Below, in pieces: positions 23,182 to 29,385 of a stretch of DNA of 37,307 nucleotides (positions within the stretch are counted from its first letter, which is position 1; every line of letters starts with the position of its first letter). The position numbers and the translations under genes were made by a program. Origin of the DNA: Hymenobacter sp. (GTDB lineage Bacteria; Bacteroidota; Bacteroidia; Cytophagales; Hymenobacteraceae); assembly GCA_025354605.1 (NCBI GenBank), contig JANXMN010000046.1, positions 1-37,307 on the forward strand, given 5' to 3'. The notes under the pieces are model-generated. The model did not search any database and was not told the DNA's origin. It saw only the letters and a program-made list of their open reading frames with translations.

Positions 23182-23570
23182 ACGGCGAAACCAGCCTCGC
23201 GCACCTGTTGGCCACCATGCAGCCCGTGCTCAACCCCGGCGAGTACGTTTTCTGCACGACCCCAACCGCAGCTGCCATCCCGCTGGAGCAGGTGTTGGGT
23301 TCTTTTTGGGAGCCCGAAGGATTGACCCTGATTGTAGCGCGCGCGACGGCCGATGCCTGGGGACTACCATATGGCCACGTAATGGCCTGGCTGACGCTGA
23401 CAGTGCACTCTTCGCTGGCGGCCGTGGGGCTCACGGCCGCCGTAGCCGCCGCACTGGCGCAGGAAAACATCAGCTGCAACGTGGTAGCGGCTTACTACCA
23501 CGACCATCTGTTTGTATCGCATGCCGACGCGGAAGCGGCCCTGCGGGTGCTGCTCGCCCTCTCGTCGTAG
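23178..23570 (+). CDS. ACT domain-containing protein (DUF2241-like)
   Basis: A 130-residue protein of the paired-ACT family. The N-terminal segment LATMQPVLNPGEYVFCT (residues about 11-27) is characteristic of that family. The second ACT-like domain contains HSSLAAVGLTAAVAAALAQENISCNVVAAYYHDHLFV, with the usual beta-alpha-beta pattern. ACT domains bind amino acids, so a sensory role is inferred. I use the ATG at 23178; the frame extends to 23106, but that start would lie inside the cupin gene. Overlap with the cupin stop codon suggests the two products are made in step. Confidence 0.85.
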   Translation: MNGETSLAHLLATMQPVLNPGEYVFCTTPTAAAIPLEQVLGSFWEPEGLTLIVARATADAWGLPYGHVMAWLTLTVHSSLAAVGLTAAVAAALAQENISCNVVAAYYHDHLFVSHADAEAALRVLLALSS

Positions 23571-23624
23571 CCGGCCACCCCGGAGAAATCCCTGCTCAAT
23601 CGATTCCTACTCCTTTTTCCGGCT

Positions 23625-24482
23625 ATGGACCAGCGCATTATCAACCTGTTCGACGAATACACCCACGCTCCGCTGACGCGCAAGGAGTTTATGGACCGGC
23701 TTATAAAGCTAGTAGGTGGCACGGCCCTGGCCCTGAGTGCCCTGGCCACGCTGGAGCCAGGCTACGCCGCCGCCGCTGCCGTGGCTCCCGGAGTGGACGA
23801 TTTGGAAGCCGAAGAGGTAAGCTGGACTGGCGACGGCAGCCCCGTGCGCGGCTACCTGGTGCACCCCAAAGGCCGCCGGAAGCGCGGGGCCGTGGTAGTC
23901 ATCCACGAAAACCGGGGCCTGACGCCGCATATCAAGGACGTGACGCGGCGGGTGGCACAGGCCGGCTACCTGGCCCTGGGCGTGGACGCGCTGTCGGTGG
24001 TGGGCGGCACGCCGGCCGACGAGGACAAGGGGCGCGAGCTCATTGGCCAGCTCGACCCGGTGAAAAACCGCAACAACTACCGGAATGCTTTGAACTACCT
24101 GCGCGCCCGGCCCGACTGCAATGGCCGCACTGGGGCCGTGGGCTTCTGCTGGGGCGGTGGCCTGGCCAACCAGCTGGCCGTGCACGACCCTAAGCTGGAT
24201 GCCGCCGTGGCGTATTATGGCCAGCAGCCCACAGCAGAGGACGTGCCCGCTGTCAAAGCGGCCCTGATGCTGCATTATGGCGGACTCGACCAGCGCATCA
24301 ACGCCGGCATTCCGGCTTTCGAGGCAGCGCTGAAAGCAGCCGTAAAACCCTACGAGCTTTACGTGTATGAAGGCGTAAATCACGCTTTTAACAACGACAC
24401 CTCGCCGGCCCGCTACAACGCGGAGGCCGCCAAACTGGCCTGGGAGCGCACCTTGCGGCTGTTTAAGGAGAAATTAGGGTAA
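23625..24482 (+). CDS. Dienelactone hydrolase family protein (carboxymethylenebutenolidase-like)
   Basis: A 285-residue alpha/beta-hydrolase. Catalytic residues fit the family: Cys175 in GFCWGGG, Asp222 in GGLDQRI, His253 in VNHAF and the supporting Glu95 in HENRG. The first 55 residues (LTRKEFMDRLIKLVGGTALALSALATL then Ala-rich sequence) resemble a twin-arginine-like or membrane signal, although the RR pair is not perfect. The enzyme may therefore be exported. The reaction is hydrolysis of a dienelactone or a similar ester; the true substrate is unknown. It follows the ACT gene by 54 bp and is probably the last gene of the four-gene operon. Confidence 0.92.
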   Translation: MDQRIINLFDEYTHAPLTRKEFMDRLIKLVGGTALALSALATLEPGYAAAAAVAPGVDDLEAEEVSWTGDGSPVRGYLVHPKGRRKRGAVVVIHENRGLTPHIKDVTRRVAQAGYLALGVDALSVVGGTPADEDKGRELIGQLDPVKNRNNYRNALNYLRARPDCNGRTGAVGFCWGGGLANQLAVHDPKLDAAVAYYGQQPTAEDVPAVKAALMLHYGGLDQRINAGIPAFEAALKAAVKPYELYVYEGVNHAFNNDTSPARYNAEAAKLAWERTLRLFKEKLG

Positions 24483-24529
24483 GGGCCGGAATCAGCAACT
24501 ACGGTTTTACGGCAACTGGTCAGCAAAGT

Positions 24530-24563
24530 GGGCGGATTGGTCGGGATATCCCGACTATCCGTC
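24530..24563. other. Hairpin after the dienelactone hydrolase gene
   Basis: A perfect inner stem GTCGGGA/TCCCGAC with a 2-nt loop (24539-24554) extends outward with GGGCGGAT/ATCCGTCC (one mismatch). It lies 48 bp after the stop codon. It lacks a T tract on either strand, so it may stabilise the 3' end or be a binding site rather than a terminator. Confidence 0.5.
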
Positions 24564-24613
24564 CACCTCTTGTTTGTGGAAGAAGTTATGGCCGGAGGTT
24601 TGCCAATGCTGCT

Positions 24614-24838
24614 TCAGCCTACGACTTTAACCGCAGCCACGACGGCCGCAAAGACTACGGCTTTGCAAAGCAACATCGCGTAACGGACCAAGTAAAAGCT
24701 CGCCGGGAAGCCACCCATCGCTACGTTGGCTACCGAAAGCCCGTTGTTAAAGGCATTAATCCTTCGGAGTTCCGACCGGTCTATACCGGGCGGGACCTTC
24801 CGAGGCAATTCATTCTCCATCTCCTTCATTATCATCAC
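24614..24838 (-). CDS. Doubtful small membrane-protein frame
   Basis: A 74-codon frame with no family resemblance. The N-terminal half is charged (MENELPRKVPPGIDRSELRR) and the last 25 residues are hydrophobic (YAMLLCKAVVFAAVVAAVKV), so it could be a single-helix membrane protein divergent from the next gene. Nothing else, such as a promoter or codon preference, supports it strongly, and it may be chance. Confidence 0.25.
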   Translation of the reverse strand: MMIMKEMENELPRKVPPGIDRSELRRINAFNNGLSVANVAMGGFPASFYLVRYAMLLCKAVVFAAVVAAVKVVG

Positions 24839-24858
24839 CCTTTTTCGTTTAATTTCCC

Positions 24859-25371
24859 ATGAAAAAAACCCTGTTTCCTCTGCTGGTTGCCTGTGCTTTC
24901 AGCGCTAGCACCGCCGCTGCCCAAACCATCGCGCCCGCCAATACCGAAACTACGGACATGCCGGCCCGCGAAGGCCGGATGCAGGGCAACCCCGACGAGA
25001 TGGCCAAGCGCCAGACCGAGCGCTTGACTAAAGAACTGAACCTGACCCCGGCGCAAAGCGTCAAGATGCAGCAGATTCTGCTGGCCCGCGGCCAGGAAAT
25101 GCAGGCTCTGCGCAGCATGCCCCGCGATGATGCCCACCGGGGCCAGATGCGTGAGCAGATGCAGGCCAACCGCGCCAAATACGAAGCCCAGTTCAAGGAA
25201 GTGCTCAACCCCGACCAGTACACCAAATACACGGCCATGCAGGCTGACCGCATGGAGCACGGCGGCATGCGGGGCAATGGTGGAATGCGCGGCGACGAAG
25301 GCACCGACGTGAAAAAGATGAAGGCCAAAACCACCGACGGTGACAAGGTGAAAGTGAAAGCTGACAACTAA
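24859..25371 (+). CDS. Spy/CpxP-like periplasmic protein (LTXXQ family)
   Basis: A 170-residue exported protein. The signal peptide (MKKTLFPLLVACAFSASTAAAQ, cleavage after AAA) is clear. The mature helical part has the Spy/CpxP-like signature RLTKELNLTPAQSVKMQQIL (residues about 55-74). It then has a second helix pair with NPDQYTKYTAMQADRMEH, where the family usually carries an 'LTPEQ...KY' motif. The tail is Gly/Met-rich and then Lys/Asp-rich. Related proteins chaperone periplasmic proteins or sense envelope stress. A strong bidirectional terminator follows. Confidence 0.85.
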   Translation: MKKTLFPLLVACAFSASTAAAQTIAPANTETTDMPAREGRMQGNPDEMAKRQTERLTKELNLTPAQSVKMQQILLARGQEMQALRSMPRDDAHRGQMREQMQANRAKYEAQFKEVLNPDQYTKYTAMQADRMEHGGMRGNGGMRGDEGTDVKKMKAKTTDGDKVKVKADN

Positions 25372-25389
25372 GGCTTCCGTTTCTCTATA

Positions 25390-25427
25390 AAAAAAATACC
25401 CCCGCCAAATGGCGGGGGTATTTTTTT
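25390..25427. terminator. Bidirectional terminator between convergent genes
   Basis: A 17-bp perfect stem (25390-25406 with 25411-25427), loop AAAT, with a seven-T tract on both strands. It ends the Spy/CpxP-like gene and the convergent small secreted protein gene. Confidence 0.95.
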
Positions 25428-25435
25428 GGTTCTGC

Positions 25436-25678
25436 CTACAAAGTGCCGCGATGCGAGCGGGCCCGGCGGCCAAAACCGCTGCCATGCTTGGCGCGGGGCC
25501 GGAAGAATTTGCGGAACCGGTCTTTGTGTCGGCCCGGCCCCCGGTAGCGGCGATAGACAGGCCGGAAGTTGCCGGCAGTGGGGCGGTGCCGGTGAATGGG
25601 CCGGGCGGCGGAAGCGGCCTGAAGGTCGGCAGTAAAAACGGCCAGCAGCAGTAAAACAAGCAAACTAATACGCAGCAT
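25436..25678 (-). CDS. Very small secreted basic protein
   Basis: An 80-residue frame. It opens with a good signal peptide (MLRISLLVLLLLAVFTADLQAASA) followed by a mature part of about 55 residues dominated by Arg, His, Lys, Pro and Gly (RPIHRHRP, VYRRYRGPGRHKDRFRKFFR). It has no recognised family. The shared bidirectional terminator right after the stop supports a real gene. It could be a polycation-type periplasmic or surface protein, but this is inference. Confidence 0.6.
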   Translation of the reverse strand: MLRISLLVLLLLAVFTADLQAASAARPIHRHRPTAGNFRPVYRRYRGPGRHKDRFRKFFRPRAKHGSGFGRRARSHRGTL

Positions 25679-26059
25679 ACACAGGGGAGTAAGGGTGAAA
25701 GTATGGCTGGAGAAACCAGCGCGCCGCGCCCGGCTGGCGAAGCTTAACCCCTATAGGCGCTGAATTATTGCCCGGAGAAGTTATTTTTTTAGCCAACACC
25801 CCGGTCTGCGTACTATGGCGGCCTGGTAATGAGGAAGTAAGACTGCTGATTTTTTTCAGGAGGTTTGCGGCCAGTCAAAGTGAGGCGGCATGATTCGGTG
25901 TTGCATACGCCAGCAGCAACTGGCTACGACTGGCTCTTTGTGCCATGCCTGCTGCCCCGGGCCAACTGGTTCCCGGGCTTTTGCCGCCGCTATACTTTGC
26001 TGAGCTCGATGATGAATTGCTGCCGCGCCTGGCCATGGTGCGCGAACGTAAGCTGTAGC
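25679..26059. other. Intergenic region without a recognised feature
   Basis: 381 bp between the small secreted protein and the adaptor-like gene. The plus-strand frame starting at 25865 runs into the antisense of the adaptor gene and is not convincing. A weak hairpin (GCCCCGGG...CCCGGGCT, 25954-25979, followed by TTTT) is present, but no plus-strand gene precedes it. The region may simply hold the promoter of the small secreted protein gene. Confidence 0.5.
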
Positions 26060-26665
26060 CTAGCGCTTCTTCAGCAGCACGCTGGCGGCTTCGCCCAGGC
26101 GCAACGGGGCACGAGCGGGCAGTTCAATTTCGAGCGAGTCGCCTTGCCGGCTTATAGCAACTGCCACGCCGGTTAGTACCCGAGTGGGGCGGGCCGTGGC
26201 CCACACCTGCACCGAGTCGCCGGGTTGCACATGGGCAGGGCTGCCAGCCGGCACGGCCACCGCCACCAACAGTGTGCCGCGGCGCGAAATGGTGGCGACC
26301 ACCGTGCTGGGCTGCACATACTGGCCCACCGCAATCTGCAGCTGCCCCAGAAAACCATCGTGCGGGGCCACGGCGAAGTTGTAGTCGTTGAGCTTGGCCA
26401 GCACGGCCCCGCGCCGCACGTAGTCGCCGGTGGCGAAGTAGATGCTGCGCACCCGGCCCGCCTTTTTCATCAGCACGGGCTCGGAGCCGCCGGCCGAAAC
26501 CCGCCCGGCCAACATTACCGCGCTCGAATCGGGCATGACGACGGCGAGTATGGGTTGGTTGGTGAGGGCAGTCGTTTCGTTGGCCGGCTGCACCCAGTAC
26601 CGCCAACCCAGGAAGGCGGCGATGGCCGCGGCCACTACCAGCAGAATCAGTACGGATTTTTTCAT
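26060..26665 (-). CDS. Minimal HlyD/RND-type periplasmic adaptor-like protein
   Basis: A 201-residue single-pass protein with an N-terminal anchor at residues 4-22 (SVLILLVVAAAIAAFLGWRYW). It carries the lipoyl/biotinyl-like half-barrels of membrane-fusion proteins: VMLAGRVSAGGSEPVLMKKAGRVRSIYFATGDYVRRGAVLAKL (about 52-94) and HDGFLGQLQIAVGQYVQPS. The usual coiled-coil hairpin between the halves is missing, so it is much shorter than ordinary adaptors. No transporter partner lies beside it. It follows the TIGR04222 gene by 75 bp on the same strand and may be co-transcribed. Confidence 0.72.
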   Translation of the reverse strand: MKKSVLILLVVAAAIAAFLGWRYWVQPANETTALTNQPILAVVMPDSSAVMLAGRVSAGGSEPVLMKKAGRVRSIYFATGDYVRRGAVLAKLNDYNFAVAPHDGFLGQLQIAVGQYVQPSTVVATISRRGTLLVAVAVPAGSPAHVQPGDSVQVWATARPTRVLTGVAVAISRQGDSLEIELPARAPLRLGEAASVLLKKR

Positions 26666-26740
26666 GTTCGCTACTTACGGGCGTTGGCCCGGAACTCGGG
26701 CTGGCGAAGCTACTTTTTTTTCCGGCAACGGCGGGCGGGA

Positions 26741-28183
26741 TTAGCTGCCGCAACCCCCGCCGCCGCAACCTCCGCCACCTCCGCAGCCCGAGCCGCCGCC
26801 ACCATCGCCGCTGCTGGCTGGCGGCGGCGACAGGGAAACTGCCAGGGTACTGTGCCCCATATACCTTAGGTTATCAGGACCGAATATGGCGACGGTTAAG
26901 GCCACCGCCCGAACAGAAAATGGGCGCTCCTGGCGCTCATTTCGGATAGCGCTGCCCAGCTCGGCTACCACGCCACGCCCGCGCCCGGTGGCCCAACTGC
27001 CATTTTTGCTCAGATAGCCCCAAGCCCCCCAAACCAGCGCTACCAACATCATTACCAAAAAATCCACGGGGCGATGCCGGCTCAGGCCAACCAGCACTTT
27101 CGTCAGGCCAAACAGCGCCAGGCCCACAGTAGTAAGCTGCGGAATCCAGTTGAGGCGAGCACGCACTTCCGGCGCTAGCAGCAACCCCTTTTCAATTAGT
27201 GATTGGTCCAGCATCAGCACTTCGCTAAAGGAGGGCGTCAGAGCTTGTTTGCACAGTCTGTCCAGTTCGGTATCACCTTTGGCATCAATGAGCTGCCACA
27301 CCGCCAACTCGTAGGTATCGACCGGGGCAGCTGCCGCAGTGCGGCGGATTTTACGCCCCGGCACCAGCTCAGCCTTATTAGCGTGCACCAGCGCGGCTAC
27401 TACGCTTTGCCCCAGGCGGCGGCCGTGGCCTGCCAGCCGGGCCGCTTCGTAAACGCTCAACAGCTCACCCCGATACTCGTCGAATGGCCCCGCCAGCCGG
27501 TTGCGCCACCACACCGACAGCGGCAGCAGCACTATGCACAGCGTGGCAAACAGCCCCAGAAACTCCGTGCCGTACCAATTAAAGGGGTTGAGCGGGGTGC
27601 GGGTGGTGCAGCCCAGCAGCAGCAGGGCCGCCAGCAGCCCCAGCGCCTCGTGGCGGCCCGGGCGGCCAAAGGGCCAGCGCAGGCGCGGCAGCAACCAATG
27701 CCGCCGCAGGTTCACGCGGCGGAAGTAGGGCGCATCGCCAAAGCGCCGGGCGGCTGGGGGCCACACGTCGACCGGGGGCAGGCTACCGAAGGCGGCCTGA
27801 TACGAGGCCAGCGTACGGGTGTACCAGTCCTGAAATTTGTGGCCCTCGACCGCGCCGCCTTTGGTGGGGCCGTGGTGCAGCGCGAAGCCCAGCACCTGCC
27901 CGCACAGTTCGTCCCAGTACGAGCGGGTGTACACCAAGTGCAGGTGCCAAGCTTGGTCCACTTCGTCGGAGGGCGTGACGGGGTGGCCGCAGGTAGCGGT
28001 CAGGTACAGGAAGCATTTGTATTCGTGCACCACGCGTCGGGCGAAGGCTGGGCTCCAGCCGTTATCACGGGCCAGGCGCTGCGAGAACGGGAGCGCGGCC
28101 CCGGTGGCGTCGAGGTCGAAGGCTTCGAGGCGGGCCCACAGGTCGGCAGGTGGGGCCGGTTGGTGGGATGGTTCGGGCAGCAT
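26741..28183 (-). CDS. TIGR04222 domain-containing membrane protein with GRDP-like N-terminus
   Basis: A 480-residue protein; the ATG at 28183 (MLPEPSHQPAPPADLW) is chosen over upstream in-frame starts in leader sequence. Residues about 60-160 resemble glycine-rich-domain (GRDP) proteins: HEYKCFLYLTATCGHPVTPS and the metal-binding-like DEVDQAWHLHL. Several transmembrane helices follow in the second half (ALGLLAALLLLGCTT; LGLFATLCIVLLPLSVWW; LTTVGLALFGLTKVLVG; VDFLVMMLVALVWGAWGYL). It ends in a Gly/Cys-rich tail (GCGGGGGCGGGGCGS) typical of the TIGR04222 group. Function unknown. The C-terminal Cys repeats might bind metal. Confidence 0.85.
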   Translation of the reverse strand: MLPEPSHQPAPPADLWARLEAFDLDATGAALPFSQRLARDNGWSPAFARRVVHEYKCFLYLTATCGHPVTPSDEVDQAWHLHLVYTRSYWDELCGQVLGFALHHGPTKGGAVEGHKFQDWYTRTLASYQAAFGSLPPVDVWPPAARRFGDAPYFRRVNLRRHWLLPRLRWPFGRPGRHEALGLLAALLLLGCTTRTPLNPFNWYGTEFLGLFATLCIVLLPLSVWWRNRLAGPFDEYRGELLSVYEAARLAGHGRRLGQSVVAALVHANKAELVPGRKIRRTAAAAPVDTYELAVWQLIDAKGDTELDRLCKQALTPSFSEVLMLDQSLIEKGLLLAPEVRARLNWIPQLTTVGLALFGLTKVLVGLSRHRPVDFLVMMLVALVWGAWGYLSKNGSWATGRGRGVVAELGSAIRNERQERPFSVRAVALTVAIFGPDNLRYMGHSTLAVSLSPPPASSGDGGGGSGCGGGGGCGGGGCGS

Positions 28184-28373
28184 GGGAGCAGCGAGGCTTG
28201 GGAAAGTAAGCAATGCAAGATACGGCGGCGTAGCCAAGTAAAGTAGTAGGGGGCCAAACCTAACCAGGCCTGGGTCCCTGCCCTGGGCCAGCTTAGTCGG
28301 CGTACCTCCCCCTGCCAGCATGGCGCTGTCAACTTTTTACCCTTTCTTGTTGCGCTCACCAAAATCCCTTCCC

Positions 28374-29366
28374 ATGTCCATTCGTAGGTACCTGCCGAAG
28401 CTGTTGCTGCTGCTAAGCCTGGCTCCCGTCGGCCGCGCCCAAACCATCAGCATGCTTGCGCTGCCCAACCGGCAGTCCATTCTCAACAACCGAGCTTTTT
28501 TCATGTTCCCGGCCGCAGCCGTCAATAGCGCCCGCGCTACCGATATCATGGCCGCCGACCCCAACACCAACAAGGAAACCCGCTTGGTTTTCGACTCAGG
28601 CGACATGCGACTGGTATTTTTTGCCCAGGAGCTGTTTCAACTGGCCGATACGGCCCGGCTGCACCGGACAATTGCGGCCGAAGACCAGCGGAGTGCCGCC
28701 CGAACCACCGTGCTGGCCAAAACTGAGTCCCTATTTGCGGTGCTCTCCACCCCGACCACTTTCGATGCTAAGGCCAACGCCATTCTGGTGAACAGCTTAG
28801 TGGTGCACACCGCCGACAACTCGTTGTTTCGCATTGCGGCCTACGTGAACGCCGCCGGCCTGAAAAAGCAGGCTGAGTTCACCACTCTCACCACCCGCGT
28901 ATTTCAAACGCTGGCCACCGGAACTCGCACCAACAACCGGGCTGCCCGCTTGGAAACGGTACAAGTTTTCGACAACAAAAAGCTGCTCGTTCCCTTGCCC
29001 GCCGACTACACCGTGACCGTCGACCAAAAGTATGATTTCCAAGTGATTCGTTTCCAGCGCTACGCGCTTTTCGGAACCGACGAAGAAGGCACATTTCTGC
29101 TTTACATCGGCCACCACCCTTCCTTTTTCTACGGCGAGTTCGGCTTCAAAGCCGCGCAGGCCCAAACGGTAGCCGGCACCTTTCTCGACAAGCCCGTCAG
29201 TATGATGCAGTTTCACGACGAAGCCCGCAAAACCTATATCCGCGAGCAGCAAGTTCCCGGCGATGCCATTGCCAAGGGCCTGGTGCTGCATCTGGGCATG
29301 CTCAGCCCTTCGCCCGCCCAGCTCAACGAATTTTCGGCCATTGCCGCCGGTATCAAGGTGCAGTAA
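28374..29366 (+). CDS. Secreted protein of unknown function
   Basis: A 330-residue exported protein. I start at the ATG at 28374, giving the signal peptide MSIRRYLPKLLLLLSLAPVG with cleavage before QTIS. The mature part looks like a mixed alpha/beta globular domain (NRAFFMFPAAAVNSARATDI, TRLVFDSGDMRLVFFAQELF, YDFQVIRFQRYALFGTDEEG). I recognise no family, lipobox or transmembrane helix after the signal. It is divergent from the TIGR04222 gene and convergent with the glycoside hydrolase lipoprotein gene, 19 bp away. Confidence 0.8.
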   Translation: MSIRRYLPKLLLLLSLAPVGRAQTISMLALPNRQSILNNRAFFMFPAAAVNSARATDIMAADPNTNKETRLVFDSGDMRLVFFAQELFQLADTARLHRTIAAEDQRSAARTTVLAKTESLFAVLSTPTTFDAKANAILVNSLVVHTADNSLFRIAAYVNAAGLKKQAEFTTLTTRVFQTLATGTRTNNRAARLETVQVFDNKKLLVPLPADYTVTVDQKYDFQVIRFQRYALFGTDEEGTFLLYIGHHPSFFYGEFGFKAAQAQTVAGTFLDKPVSMMQFHDEARKTYIREQQVPGDAIAKGLVLHLGMLSPSPAQLNEFSAIAAGIKVQ

Positions 29367-29385
29367 GGAGGAAATTGCCCCGTCC

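Larger units (their letters stand above)
24483..24858. other. Intergenic region with a hairpin and a doubtful small frame
   Basis: A 376-bp stretch between the hydrolase and the Spy/CpxP-like gene. It contains a hairpin at 24530-24563 and a possible 74-codon frame on the minus strand (24614-24838). I find no TAnnTTTG match on the plus strand before the ATG at 24859. Confidence 0.5.

Noticed and set aside
25865..26176. Plus-strand 103-aa frame
   Set aside because: Half is antisense to the adaptor gene and the rest is Cys/Trp-rich with no signal or family pattern.
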